A stretch of 64,000 nt of DNA, taken from NCBI RefSeq assembly GCF_024129355.1, contig NZ_JAMXXP010000007.1, positions 62,001 to 126,000 of the forward strand, read 5' to 3'. Below, one piece after another: positions 1-9,092 of the stretch (positions within the stretch are counted from its first letter, which is position 1; the number at the start of each line of letters is the position of its first letter). A model generated the notes under the pieces. The model did no database searches. It saw only the letters and a program-made list of their open reading frames with translations, and was not told where the DNA came from. This DNA is from Acinetobacter lwoffii. Lineage in GTDB: Bacteria > Pseudomonadota > Gammaproteobacteria > Pseudomonadales > Moraxellaceae. The position numbers were made by a program, and so were the translations under genes.

Positions 1-122
1 ATGGAATGCGGCGTATATTGAATGGAGATTTCAAGTAAGCCATTTTCAGGATTCTTGCTGACATGTACGGCAATAATATGCTGGCTATTTAAATAAAAAC
101 CATCTTCAATTTTCACTAACAT
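1..122 (-). CDS. partial hypothetical protein, N-terminal 40 residues
   Basis: An ATG at 122 opens a minus-strand frame that runs without a stop off the left edge of the window. The visible protein starts MLVKIEDGFYLNSQ and continues with alternating hydrophobic and polar residues typical of beta strands. An in-frame TAA lies a few codons upstream and no other start lies between. A weak AGAGG purine run sits about 11 bases before the ATG. I do not recognise the family. It looks like the start of a small soluble protein. A genuine gene is likely because codon choice resembles the neighbours, but the function is unknown. Confidence 0.5.
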   Translation of the reverse strand, partial: MLVKIEDGFYLNSQHIIAVHVSKNPENGLLEISIQYTPHS

Positions 123-291
123 ATCTTGGACAACCTCTAGTAAGCGAATCTGTAGATCCCTTTACCTAGCTTACAGCTTAATAAACAAATACTCTTTTCC
201 GTATAATCATACTGTAACACCCTTTAGTACTTACCTAAGCCTTTAGAGAAATTCAACTGTATTTAAAGCCAGCGTTTGAAATAAACAGGAA

Positions 292-322
292 ATAAAAAAC
301 CGGATCAGGTCGATCCGGTTAT
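292..322 (-). terminator. rho-independent terminator of pepN
   Basis: A 9-bp perfect stem (298-306 with 312-320, arms AACCGGATC/GATCCGGTT) with a 5-base loop is followed on the minus strand by a run of Ts. It lies 15 bases past the pepN stop. Confidence 0.85.
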
Positions 323-337
323 TTATGAATATTGATG

Positions 338-2983
338 TTATACGCTGAGCATACTATTGAGTGTCTCAGACACATTTTTAGATTTAACCAGTGGCTTTAA
401 GGTTTCAAGCTGTGCTTTCACTTCACTGCGTTGCGGTTCTGCCAAGGTATACCAGCGTGACAATACCTGTAGCAAACGTGAGCCTACAATCGGATTTTTC
501 TCGTCCAGATATTTTGCCAGTCCAATAAAATGCTGCACGCCAAAGCTCCAGGTATTGACCGGATTAGCATTCAGCCCCCCGCTCACTGCACGGATACGGT
601 TAGGCACAGCCAGATCATAATCCGGATGCTGGGTCAGATACGCAATCGTTGCATCCGTTGCTTTTGGATGTGCTGCCTGAACCATAAACCATTGGTCTAA
701 AGACAAGGCTTCATCTTCAAAGCGGCTATAGAAATCTGCCAAAGCTTCTTCTGCTTGTGGTGCATCATTCCAGACCAAGACTTTCAGCGCACCCAAACGT
801 TCAGACATATTGCCTGTGTGATATTGCTCATGGGCTAAATCAAAGGCAAATGCATCTCCCTGACGAGCAATCATCGTCAGCATGATGTTTCTTAAGGCGC
901 GCACGCCCATTGCTTGCGAGAATTCAGATTGTAGATCAGGATCCAGATTGAGATAAGTTTCTTTCGCTGTTTCCCCAAATGCGCGTGCCAAGGTATGCAG
1001 CAAAGCCTCACGTTTTTCCTGAATCATGACTGGATTATAATCCTGATCAATACGGCTACCTAAATAACCTTCAGACGGCACATCAAACAGACGTGATGCC
1101 AACAGCGGATCTTTCTCAATCACATCCGGCAAGGTATTGAGCATAGCCTCGATATAAATTTCTGCAGGCTGGTCATCCAGCAAGATACGCTCGAGTAAGG
1201 TCTGAGTTGCTTGCCACTGGTTAAAACCATTCGTTTCATATTGCAACAGGAAAGCCAGCTCTTTTTCTGAATAGTCAAAGTCCAGATTCACTGGTGCAGA
1301 GAAATTACGCAGCAAGGACACCACTGGTTTTGCTGTCACACCGCTAAATTCGATCGTTGCCTCATCCTGATCAAACAGATACACGCCATCTTTCACGCCA
1401 TTTTCAAAGAGTGCCTCAGAGTTCAACGTTAGCTGCTCACCTGTTTCAGCATCAAACAATGCCAAAGCGACTGGAATGGGTACTGCTTTCAGATTTGGAT
1501 ATTTAGCATGGGTTTTCAGGCTTTGCTTAAAGCTGAGGCGATAGATTTGGGTCTCTACATCATATTCAGCTTTTGCTTGAAGTTTAGGCGTACCCGGCTG
1601 GTTATACCAGGTCAGGAAATTTGAAAGATCCACACCTGAACCTGCTGTTAGTGCAGCCACCCAATCCTCAACCGTTACCGCCTGACCATCATGACGGCGG
1701 AAATATTCATCGGTTCCCTGACGGAATTTTTCCTTGCCAAGCAAGGTCGCCATCATGCGGTTAATTTCCGCACCTTTTTCATAAACGGTGGCGGTATAGA
1801 AGTTGTTAATTTCTACAAAATGATCCGGACGCGGTGGATGTGACAATGGGCCTGAATCTTCCGGGAACTGATGTGCTTTCAGAACTGCCACATCATCAAT
1901 ACGCTGTACTGCAGCCGACTGTAAATCTTCCGAGAAAGACTGATCACGGAATACGGTCAAGCCTTCTTTCAGACACAACTGGAACCAGTCACGACAGGTA
2001 ATCCGGTTACCAGTCCAGTTATGGAAATATTCATGCGCAATGACTGACTGCACTCGCATGATAGCAGCATCAGTGGTGTACTCTTCATCGGCCAGCACAC
2101 ATGAAGTATTGAAGATATTCAGACCTTTATTTTCCATGGCACCCATGTTGAATGCACTGGTCGCCACGATCATGTAGTTATCCAGATCATAAGGCAGACC
2201 ATAATGCTCCTCATCCCAGCGCATGGAATGTTTGAGCGCTTCCATGGCGATCTTGCATTTTGGAATATCTTTTTCTTCTGCGTAGATTTCCAGAGCTACA
2301 TTGCGGCCTTCCGATGTGATATAGGAATCTTTCATCACTGCCAAATCACCAATGACACAGGCGAACAAATAGCTCGGTTTCTTGGTCGGGTCCTGCCAGA
2401 TGGCATAATGACGGTTGGCATCGACTTCACCGGTTTCTAGCAGGTTACCATTCGCGAGCAAGACCGGATATTTCTTGTCTGCTTCGACACGCGTCGTAAA
2501 GACTGACAACACATCTGGACGGTCTGGATAGAAAGTAATTTTACGGAACCCTTCTGGTTCATTTTGGGTCACAAACAGATCTGAACTAGCCTGATATAAA
2601 CCTTCCAGCATAGTATTACTTTCAGGATGAATTTTAACCACAATTTCAAGCAACACTTGATCAGGTGCATTGGCAATGACCAGCTGTTCAGCATCCAAGT
2701 GGTAGTCACTGGCATTCAGGGTTTGACCATTTAACTTAATCGATTGCAGCTCTAGATCGCGGCCAAGCAGAACCAGATCGCCAGCAGTTTGGCGCTGCAT
2801 CTCCAGCTTGCTGCTGACCAGACTGTGGTCACTATAGACTTGAATATTCAGGTCGATGGAATCAACAATAAAGGAAGGTTTTTGATAGTCTTTTAAATAA
2901 ATGGTTTGATCCGCTTCGATCACCGGGTTTGCCGCAATATTCATGTCCTGTCCTAATCTTTTATCGTGTTCGACATTGTTCAT
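338..2983 (-). CDS. pepN: aminopeptidase N (M1 family zinc metallopeptidase)
   Basis: Broad-specificity cytoplasmic aminopeptidase that trims N-terminal residues from peptides during protein turnover. The M1 signature is complete. The GAMEN substrate-binding motif is followed by HEYFH with a second glutamate 18 residues later (H317, E318, H321, E340 counting from the ATG at 2983). These are the zinc ligands and catalytic base. At 881 residues it matches the E. coli PepN class (about 870) rather than longer eukaryotic forms. An in-frame TTG at 3001 would add six residues, but the ATG at 2983 is the more ordinary start. Neither has a strong ribosome site. The gene is monocistronic and ends in a strong terminator. 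Confidence 0.96.
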   Translation of the reverse strand: MNNVEHDKRLGQDMNIAANPVIEADQTIYLKDYQKPSFIVDSIDLNIQVYSDHSLVSSKLEMQRQTAGDLVLLGRDLELQSIKLNGQTLNASDYHLDAEQLVIANAPDQVLLEIVVKIHPESNTMLEGLYQASSDLFVTQNEPEGFRKITFYPDRPDVLSVFTTRVEADKKYPVLLANGNLLETGEVDANRHYAIWQDPTKKPSYLFACVIGDLAVMKDSYITSEGRNVALEIYAEEKDIPKCKIAMEALKHSMRWDEEHYGLPYDLDNYMIVATSAFNMGAMENKGLNIFNTSCVLADEEYTTDAAIMRVQSVIAHEYFHNWTGNRITCRDWFQLCLKEGLTVFRDQSFSEDLQSAAVQRIDDVAVLKAHQFPEDSGPLSHPPRPDHFVEINNFYTATVYEKGAEINRMMATLLGKEKFRQGTDEYFRRHDGQAVTVEDWVAALTAGSGVDLSNFLTWYNQPGTPKLQAKAEYDVETQIYRLSFKQSLKTHAKYPNLKAVPIPVALALFDAETGEQLTLNSEALFENGVKDGVYLFDQDEATIEFSGVTAKPVVSLLRNFSAPVNLDFDYSEKELAFLLQYETNGFNQWQATQTLLERILLDDQPAEIYIEAMLNTLPDVIEKDPLLASRLFDVPSEGYLGSRIDQDYNPVMIQEKREALLHTLARAFGETAKETYLNLDPDLQSEFSQAMGVRALRNIMLTMIARQGDAFAFDLAHEQYHTGNMSERLGALKVLVWNDAPQAEEALADFYSRFEDEALSLDQWFMVQAAHPKATDATIAYLTQHPDYDLAVPNRIRAVSGGLNANPVNTWSFGVQHFIGLAKYLDEKNPIVGSRLLQVLSRWYTLAEPQRSEVKAQLETLKPLVKSKNVSETLNSMLSV

Positions 2984-3305
2984 GTCAAAATCATACGCCA
3001 AGTTTTAAACGCTGTCTGTGCATTTGTATTGTTAGATCTAATATGGGCATTTCATGCACCACTTTCAATGCATTCTGCCTAATTGAGCAGCACTCGACTC
3101 TACATAAGAAATATCTGTGCCATAAAAATAGTCAGGATCATAATTTCTTAAATTTTCATAAATCACTGATTTAAAAATATATAATTTTATTTGCTGAGTA
3201 CCGAATAAATTCTGATTAATAAATGAGCACACTTCTTGCTACAGTTAAACTGTGTTTTTCCACACTTCCAATGAAAGAATAATGATAACGATGATGAGGT
3301 GAGCC
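2984..3305. other. intergenic region between pepN and a small divergent gene
   Basis: AT-rich spacer that must hold the divergent promoters of pepN (leftward) and the 85-residue gene (rightward). The only clear element is the GAGGTGA ribosome site just before the ATG at 3306. I see no RNA gene or convincing promoter pair. Confidence 0.5.
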
Positions 3306-3563
3306 ATGTATTTAAAACAGCATGTTGTACGGATCGAAAATATCAAAACTTTGCAGACCCTGGATCAGGCCAATATTGACCATAAAGTGATTGCCCTATT
3401 GATGAGCTGTGAAGGCATTCCGCTTCAGGCCCATGAAGTGACTGCCATTCTCAACACCTACGATGCACTCGGTGCCAAAAAAGTGCCCTCTAAAAAGGTT
3501 CAGGCCTTAATTCATGCCAAACATCGCGGCGAGGAGGATGACACATTACCCTGCCCGGTTTAA
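3306..3563 (+). CDS. hypothetical protein, 85 aa
   Basis: Small soluble protein beginning MYLKQHVVRIEN, with a strong GAGGTGA ribosome site 3 bases before the ATG. Predicted mostly helical, with a basic stretch (KKVPSKKVQ) and an acidic C-terminal tail ending in CPV. No membrane segment, signal peptide or recognisable motif. The TTCG-looped hairpin about 28 bases after its stop suggests that it is its own transcription unit. Function unknown. The good ribosome site and coding-like codon use argue that it is real. Confidence 0.6.
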   Translation: MYLKQHVVRIENIKTLQTLDQANIDHKVIALLMSCEGIPLQAHEVTAILNTYDALGAKKVPSKKVQALIHAKHRGEEDDTLPCPV

Positions 3564-3590
3564 AAAGCGTCATTTCATGTTTTTAAAATC

Positions 3591-3620
3591 AGAGCTACTT
3601 CGGTAGCTCTTCTCCTGTTT
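3591..3620 (+). terminator. hairpin terminator with TTCG loop
   Basis: Perfect 8-bp stem AGAGCTAC/GTAGCTCT (3591-3598 with 3603-3610) closed by a TTCG tetraloop, followed by a T/C-rich run (TCTCCTGTTT). The poor T-tract makes it a moderate terminator. Its position also argues against translation of the next gene starting at the GTG at 3623. Confidence 0.6.
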
Positions 3621-3684
3621 GGGTGACTAATTTTGATTTAGAAAAATTGCACCAGTCCACTACGTTTGCATCTCATCAGCCGTG

Positions 3685-3690
3685 TATAAT
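3685..3690 (+). promoter_or_regulatory. candidate -10 box (TATAAT)
   Basis: Exact TATAAT about 35 bases before the ATG at 3725. No good -35 hexamer sits at 16-18 bases, so this is tentative. If real it implies that the downstream gene starts at 3725, not at the upstream GTG. Confidence 0.35.
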
Positions 3691-3724
3691 CAAATGCCCG
3701 TCCATTCTAGAGTTGCTCGCGACC

Positions 3725-4885
3725 ATGGTATTCAGTGTTCTGCAAAAACAGCTTGATGAAAGTACCCACTGTCCGCTGTGTAAGGCATCGATGTATTGGA
3801 TTGAGGCAGAGCAATATGATCAGGAACTGAGCTATCACGAATGCAGCCATTGTCAGCATCAGCTGTATTCCGATCAAAAGCACAATTGTTATTGCGACCA
3901 CTGTCTGGCGCAGCGTAAACGCATGCTCAAGGAAGTCCGTTTACAGGAAAACCGTCAATATCATAAAAAACAGGATCGACCGGTTCTTGAGCTGAATCAG
4001 CTCAGTTTTATCAATAAACTGTTTTTACTCGCGATTCTGGATGAACAGGTTCAGGAATATAGCCAGCACCGCGAATATATTGACTGGCATCAAATTCGAT
4101 ATTATTCCATCAGTCCCAACTATCTGTTTCAGCATGGTCTGGTGAAAAGCCTGATCCGGGATCAGGTTCTGATTCCCAAAGATCTCCAGCAGGAAAATCA
4201 GCATTATTATATTAATGTGCGACTGGATGGCTATTCTGAACCGACCCTGTTCAGCATTACCCAGCAGCTGCGCAATTGGTTTTATCAGAACCTGAGCCAA
4301 GGTGTGCCCTTTAAAAGTGCAGATGAAGTCAAAGATGCACTCTATTGCCTGCTGTATGAAGAAATCATTCAGTTTGCTCAATTCTATTGCCGTAGCTGGA
4401 ATGTGCAGATTGCCGGAAATCAGAGCTTTCAGACCTTTTGCTATCGTCTTTTGGATGTACTGGCTGTAGGCCAGATTTATTATCTGGTACAAACGGGACT
4501 TGAATATCTGTACAAACAAAAAGCCCTCAAGCCTCGCAATGAAAACTTTATTAATACCAATCTGCTGAAAAAAACCTTGCAGCAGTACCGCGAACGTTCA
4601 GTTACAGAAAAATGGGAAACCTCTACTTTGCCTCGACCACCTCAACTGGCATTTAGCAAGATGAGCGAAATCTTGTTTTACCGTTTTCTGGGCTATGATG
4701 AAAATATCTTCTTTCAGCCGGTGTGGCGTTCGTGGCATAAGATCGAACCTCGCCTGAAATTTTATTCCCAAAAACGTTGTATGCACTGCGGCTCACAGGA
4801 ACTGTCGGTGGATTATGATGCCAGTGATTATGTCAGCCTGTTCTGTCGTAGCTGCAAGCATCAAGACCACTATTTTACCCGCTGA
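3725..4885 (+). CDS. zinc-ribbon protein of unknown function
   Basis: Large cytoplasmic protein with two zinc-binding ends. The N-terminal part has CPLC, then CSHC, then CYCDHC, which could form one or two zinc knuckles. The C-terminus has CMHCGS followed by CRSC about 20 residues later, a classic zinc ribbon. The middle is helical and rich in Gln, Tyr and aromatic residues, with no catalytic motif I know. The frame is open from a GTG at 3623, but that start lies right behind a hairpin and before a TATAAT, so the ATG at 3725 (386 aa) is preferred. It may be co-transcribed with thiM 40 bases downstream. Function unknown; nucleic-acid binding is a guess from the zinc ribbons. Confidence 0.65.
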   Translation: MVFSVLQKQLDESTHCPLCKASMYWIEAEQYDQELSYHECSHCQHQLYSDQKHNCYCDHCLAQRKRMLKEVRLQENRQYHKKQDRPVLELNQLSFINKLFLLAILDEQVQEYSQHREYIDWHQIRYYSISPNYLFQHGLVKSLIRDQVLIPKDLQQENQHYYINVRLDGYSEPTLFSITQQLRNWFYQNLSQGVPFKSADEVKDALYCLLYEEIIQFAQFYCRSWNVQIAGNQSFQTFCYRLLDVLAVGQIYYLVQTGLEYLYKQKALKPRNENFINTNLLKKTLQQYRERSVTEKWETSTLPRPPQLAFSKMSEILFYRFLGYDENIFFQPVWRSWHKIEPRLKFYSQKRCMHCGSQELSVDYDASDYVSLFCRSCKHQDHYFTR

Positions 4886-4925
4886 CCGAATACAACGAAT
4901 ATTTCTCTTCTTCTAAATAACCACG

Positions 4926-5765
4926 ATGACTACTTCGATGCAAGCACTACAGCAAACGCTTCTGGATCAGATCTGTGAGGCCTGGTTGAAACTTCAGCAA
5001 CAGCAGCCCCTGGTACATATAATGACCAATACGGTGGCCAGTAACTATGTCGCCAATATTGTACTGGCTGCACATGCATCTCCGGCTATGATCGACAATC
5101 CGTTTGAAGCTGAAAGTTTTGCCAAGATTGCTGCAGCGATCAGTCTGAATCTGGGTACACCAACTACCGAGCAGGTTCAGGCGATGCAGATTGCTGCGAA
5201 AACTGCACATCAATTGCAAAAACCCTGGGTGCTTGATCCGGTCGGTTATGGAACAGTTCTGCGCTGGCGTTCTGGCGTCGTAGATCAGTTGATGCATTCC
5301 CAGCCTACGATTTTACGAGGCAATGCTTCTGAAATTGGTGCTTTGGCTGGCAAGCAAATCGAATCCAAAGGTGTCGACAGCACAGTAGACAGTGCAGATG
5401 TGTATTTACAGGCGCGAAGTTTGCTGGATCATTGTGAATGTATCGCAATCTCCGGTGAATCTGATTACATTATTTCGAAAGACTATCCTGTGATACAGGT
5501 GTCAGGCGGTTCTGCTTTACAGCCCCGAATCACGGCGATGGGATGTGCGCTCGGTGCACTGATTGCTGCATATAGTGCAGTAACGTCTCCCGTCCTTGCT
5601 GCATTGACTGCGCATGTACATTTTGCAATTGCCGGTCAATTGGCATTTGAACGCGCACAACAGTTAGGCTGTTTTAATGTCGCCTTTCTGGATGAAATCC
5701 ATCAACTCAATACTGAAACAATCCGACAATACGCCAACTTTAAAATTCTGCCAGAATCCATTTAG
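4926..5765 (+). CDS. thiM: hydroxyethylthiazole kinase
   Basis: Phosphorylates 4-methyl-5-(2-hydroxyethyl)thiazole in the thiamine salvage pathway. The protein has the ribokinase-like ThiM pattern: an N-terminal VHIMTNTVASNYVAN segment, the PWVLDPVGYG motif, the LRGNASEIGALAG motif and a late glycine-rich GCALGALIAAYSAV segment that holds the catalytic anion hole. The 279-residue length is normal. No thiE or thiD lies next to it and I see no TPP riboswitch in the 40-base gap upstream, so it probably shares a transcript with the zinc-ribbon gene. A second ATG at 4938 is an alternative start. Confidence 0.92.
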   Translation: MTTSMQALQQTLLDQICEAWLKLQQQQPLVHIMTNTVASNYVANIVLAAHASPAMIDNPFEAESFAKIAAAISLNLGTPTTEQVQAMQIAAKTAHQLQKPWVLDPVGYGTVLRWRSGVVDQLMHSQPTILRGNASEIGALAGKQIESKGVDSTVDSADVYLQARSLLDHCECIAISGESDYIISKDYPVIQVSGGSALQPRITAMGCALGALIAAYSAVTSPVLAALTAHVHFAIAGQLAFERAQQLGCFNVAFLDEIHQLNTETIRQYANFKILPESI

Positions 5766-5782
5766 TTTACGGGTCACTTCAT

Positions 5783-5822
5783 GGGTGTTTATTCTCTTTA
5801 ATAGATAAACATCCCTATTTAG
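5783..5822 (+). terminator. possible terminator after thiM
   Basis: GGGTGTTTAT pairs with ATAAACATCCC (one bulged base) about 20 bases past the thiM stop, followed by a short T-rich stretch. The weak T-tract makes the call tentative. Confidence 0.4.
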
Positions 5823-6265
5823 ATTGATCCTGCTCATTTGCTCTATTGACCTCATTAGAAATGTTTTGTCTAGCTCTTTCGGAGATCATTTTTGAGTAGT
5901 TTTATTCTGAACTGAGTAGGCTTCATGCAACTTATCTAGTGATTTCCACACAAACGGTTTCCATTTTACTTAAGATCTGTTTGCATCATGCAAATCTAGT
6001 TCATGTGAATTGTAGTTCAATTTTTTGTCAGTATTTAAATATGACTTTTAAGTTTTGATTAACAGGTTACATGAATCAATATTTGATGCTTGATCATGCT
6101 TATTTTCGATTGCTGAATTGACTTTTTCGGCTTCAAAATCTCACTGCAATATCCGGATATTCAGTTCAATCGGGAACATGACTAATAGTATGAATAAACT
6201 GATAAAAATCAGTTTAAACGAAGGCTCATATTATTTTAATGAGCCACATTCAACAGACATGCATT

Positions 6266-6302
6266 AAAAAAGCCAGCTGCCACTAAAGCAACTGACTTTT
6301 AG
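6266..6302 (-). terminator. rho-independent terminator of the TerC-like gene
   Basis: On the minus strand AGTCAGTTGC pairs over 10 bp (two G-T pairs) with GCAGCTGGCT and is followed by a run of six Ts. It lies just beyond the stop at 6336. Confidence 0.75.
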
Positions 6303-6335
6303 AATTTGAACAAATAACGTGTTTAAAACACCTGT

Positions 6336-7859
6336 TTAACCTACGTAATGAATGCTGACCGACTTGATACGATTGCTTTCAATTTCAGTGACTTTGAACT
6401 GCACACCTTGATAATTTAACTCGGTGCCCACTTCAACCGTACTGTTGGTTTTATCCAGAATCAAACCCGCCACACTGATATAACCGGCATCTTCATCAAT
6501 CAGATCAATCATGCCAAGCTCAAGCTCAAGCTGATAAAGATCTAACATGCCCGATGCAATCCAGTGCGTATCATCGATTTTAACTAGATCTAGCTGTTCG
6601 TCTGCATCCGGGAATTCACCAGCAATTGCTTCAAATACATCTAGCGGTGAAATCAGACCCTGTACATTACCAAACTCGTCGCTCACCAAGACCAAAGAAC
6701 CTTTAGAAGTACGCAAGGTATTAATCGCATCAATAACTTTCATCTTTTCAAAGATATAAATTGGGCGATGACGTTTAATCAGTGCTTTTAATTCTTCCGG
6801 CTCTTCCAGTACATCCAATAATTCTTTGGCACGTACTACGCTAATCACCTTATCTAGGCTACCGCGACATACCGGGAACAGACTGTGTGGAACAGACAGA
6901 ATTTTTTCACGGATCTGTTCTGGGCTATCTTCCAGATCAACCCATGAAATCTGACCGCGCGGCGTCATGATCGAAGCGACTGAACGCTCTGCAAGGGTAA
7001 GCACCCCACCAATCATATAGCGTTCTTCATCTGCAAAGGTTTCTTGTGCCTGATTATTTTGACTGTCGGTCGTCTCTAGCTTGCCACCCATTAACTTCAG
7101 GATCGAGTCAGCCGTACGATGACGCAAAGGAATCTTGGATTCATGTTTAGCAGCATTACGCTGACCGAACTGGTTGAATGCTTCGATTATGATCGCAACA
7201 CCAATACCTGAATAGATATAGCCTTTTGGAATATGGAAACCAAAACCTTCTGCAATCAGGCTGATACCAATCAAAAGTAGGAAGCTTAAACACAGAATCA
7301 CCACGGTTGGATGGCGATTCACAAAGTTGGTCAATGGTTTCGATGCCAGTAGCATCACGCCCATTGCAACAATCATGGCAGCCATCATGACATAAATATT
7401 GTCGACCATACCAATGGCGGTAATCACTGAATCTAAAGAGAAAACAGCATCTAAAACAACAATCTGTGCAACAACAGCAGTGAAACTTGCATATACCACA
7501 TTGGTAGACACTGTGACTTCAGGTTTACCTTCAATCTTTTCATGCAGCTCAGTAACGGCCTTATACACCAGGAACAAGCCACCAAATAACAAGATCAGGT
7601 CCCGACCGGAGAAGGTCCAGTCAAACACAGTAATCAATGGTTGTGTCAAAGTGACCAACCAGGCAATGGCAAATAACAGGCCTAGACGCATGAATAATGC
7701 GAGAGACAAACCAATAACACGTGCTTTATCGCGTTGTTCAGGAGGAAGTTTTTCAGCCAGAATGGCAATGAAGACTAGGTTATCAATACCTAAAACAATT
7801 TCAAGAATAATAAGAGTAATTAAACCTACCCAGATTCCGGGATCTAATAAAAATTCCAT
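6336..7859 (-). CDS. TerC-family membrane protein with CBS and CorC/HlyC domains
   Basis: Inner-membrane protein of the YoaE/YegH type. Residues 1-220 form a TerC domain with about seven hydrophobic helices and the acidic intramembrane motifs typical of the family ([10 protein letters not shown] near the start and [10 protein letters not shown] around 140). Residues about 290-410 form a paired CBS domain ([28 protein letters not shown]). The last 80 residues are a CorC/HlyC C-terminal domain. TerC proteins are linked to metal (often manganese) efflux or secreted-metalloprotein loading, but the exact substrate of this subclass is not established. Length 507 residues is normal. It faces the MarR gene across a long AT-rich gap. 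I saw no yybP-ykoY riboswitch upstream. Confidence 0.88.
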   Translation of the reverse strand: MEFLLDPGIWVGLITLIILEIVLGIDNLVFIAILAEKLPPEQRDKARVIGLSLALFMRLGLLFAIAWLVTLTQPLITVFDWTFSGRDLILLFGGLFLVYKAVTELHEKIEGKPEVTVSTNVVYASFTAVVAQIVVLDAVFSLDSVITAIGMVDNIYVMMAAMIVAMGVMLLASKPLTNFVNRHPTVVILCLSFLLLIGISLIAEGFGFHIPKGYIYSGIGVAIIIEAFNQFGQRNAAKHESKIPLRHRTADSILKLMGGKLETTDSQNNQAQETFADEERYMIGGVLTLAERSVASIMTPRGQISWVDLEDSPEQIREKILSVPHSLFPVCRGSLDKVISVVRAKELLDVLEEPEELKALIKRHRPIYIFEKMKVIDAINTLRTSKGSLVLVSDEFGNVQGLISPLDVFEAIAGEFPDADEQLDLVKIDDTHWIASGMLDLYQLELELGMIDLIDEDAGYISVAGLILDKTNSTVEVGTELNYQGVQFKVTEIESNRIKSVSIHYVG

Positions 7860-8502
7860 TAGAGAATGACCCCGTTCGAGTAAGCTAGAAATAGAGATGG
7901 AAGATCAACGCACGGCGAGGGATCCATTAAAATTTAACCTATGCAACTTAAGACTATTCCATTATGCATAAACTGAGTATTTTGTAATGTATTAATTTAC
8001 AAAAAAATTACATGATCATGATTTTATTGAGACTTTTATGATCAACTGATTGATGCTGAAACTGATTAATTTTAATTTTTTCTACATCATTTATTCGAAT
8101 TGAATTAAAAATAAACAGAATTTAGTTTGATTAGACCATTACTTTTAAGGTCACTTAAAGATTAGAGCATAAACTATTTTTTTATTGAAAGAACAATCAC
8201 TTAAAAATATAGCTGTAAATAATCATTTACTATATTGACTAAAACCACTCAATCACCCTATATTTCTTAAATCGATTAATTTATTGAAATACAATTATTT
8301 GCATTAAAACCTATTCAGACAGGCTGCTTAAGAACAATAAAAAGTCTTGGAAAACATTTCTACTCACGAAATACATAATGAGGAATTAAATTTATACAAA
8401 ATATTATCGCCTTTCATCCGATTTTAAAGAACAGTCTCCGCGCCAGATAAGGCTCACATGCAGAACTGATCAACTCCTTGGGATGTTAAGCAAAACTAAA
8501 AG

Positions 8503-8518
8503 TGTTAGCGCTTTAACA
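8503..8518. promoter_or_regulatory. operator-like palindrome upstream of MarR gene
   Basis: TGTTA and TAACA arms flank a GCGCTT centre, about 80 bases before the MarR ATG. The size suits a winged-helix dimer site, so it could be an autoregulatory operator. This is inferred from position and symmetry only. Confidence 0.35.
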
Positions 8519-8540
8519 TTTTTAAAATAAAGGTTGAAAT

Positions 8541-8576
8541 ATGCATAAACTTTTTCATAAAATGAAAGGGCCCTAG
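8541..8576 (+). CDS. possible 11-residue leader peptide
   Basis: ATG at 8541 preceded by AAAGG with 7-base spacing, an ideal ribosome site, opens MHKLFHKMKGP and stops at TAG 8574. It ends 24 bases before the MarR start. It could be a translated leader that controls or couples the regulator gene. No attenuator hairpin is obvious between the two frames, and a frame this short can arise by chance. Confidence 0.3.
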   Translation: MHKLFHKMKGP

Positions 8577-8600
8577 AAAAATAAATACAAGGAACATTTC

Positions 8601-9065
8601 ATGACTAAGAAATATGCAAAATTTTTGCCGTGTACGGAAGAATTTAATTTAGAAAACTTTCCATATTATTGGGTAACTCAGGTTCATGCTCAATACGTCG
8701 TTAATGTCGATCATGCACTAAAAAAGTATGGTGTTGACAATTCCCGCCGCCGCATCCTTCTTGCACTAAAAGCCAAACCGCATGCCAGTGTTTCTGATTT
8801 GTCAGAGATGGTTGTTTCTAAAATGTCGACCACGACTAAAATTGTCTACCGCTTAAAAGACGAAGGTCTGGTTGAAACCTATTCATGTGAGGATGACGCA
8901 CGGATTACCCGAGTATTTTTGACTGACAAAGGCATGCAAATGACACATAAGATCAATGATCTGACCAATGTCGTACTGGAACAGTCATTTGAAGGCCTGA
9001 CGCCTTTGCAAATTGAAAAAACCATGGAAAGTTTACGTCATATTTTCAAAAATTTAGCTCGTTAA
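8601..9065 (+). CDS. MarR-family transcriptional regulator
   Basis: 154-residue winged-helix repressor-type protein. The helix-turn-helix covers about residues 60-95 (SVSDLSEMVVSKMSTTTKIVYRL), followed by the wing with the family pattern CEDDARITRVFLTDKG, where Asp-Asp-Ala-Arg is the typical MarR wing signature. N- and C-terminal helices would form the dimer interface. An AAGGAA ribosome site precedes the ATG by 7 bases. Ligand and targets are unknown. The divergent TerC-like gene is a possible target but lies 741 bp away. It is convergent with the SRAP gene, and a long inverted repeat separates their stops. Confidence 0.88.
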   Translation: MTKKYAKFLPCTEEFNLENFPYYWVTQVHAQYVVNVDHALKKYGVDNSRRRILLALKAKPHASVSDLSEMVVSKMSTTTKIVYRLKDEGLVETYSCEDDARITRVFLTDKGMQMTHKINDLTNVVLEQSFEGLTPLQIEKTMESLRHIFKNLAR

Positions 9066-9092
9066 AGACCTACTTTTTATTTTAAATAGACG

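Larger units (their letters stand above)
5766..6335. other. 570-bp intergenic region with several palindromes, no gene seen
   Basis: AT-rich region between thiM and the TerC-like gene, which converge. It contains a hairpin after thiM, a perfect 14-bp palindrome AATATCCGGATATT (6148-6161), two small adjacent hairpins near 6197-6246 and the terminator of the minus-strand gene. I found no open frame with a ribosome site longer than a few codons. The length is unusual for two convergent genes, so an sRNA or decayed gene is possible. Confidence 0.4.
7860..8600. other. 741-bp AT-rich divergent intergenic region
   Basis: Separates the leftward TerC-like gene from the rightward MarR gene. Very AT-rich, without a recognisable RNA gene. 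Elements seen: an imperfect palindrome TGTTAGCGCTTTAACA (8503-8518) and an 11-codon frame with its own ribosome site (8541-8576). The length and AT content would suit a silenced or heavily regulated promoter region, but nothing more can be claimed. Confidence 0.5.

Noticed and set aside
4886-4925. TPP riboswitch before thiM
   Set aside because: The gap is 40 bases and lacks the conserved CUGAGA and ACCUGA-type elements.
7860-7990. yybP-ykoY manganese riboswitch upstream of the TerC-like gene
   Set aside because: The conserved GGGGAGUA-type entrance and the paired loops were not found on the minus strand.
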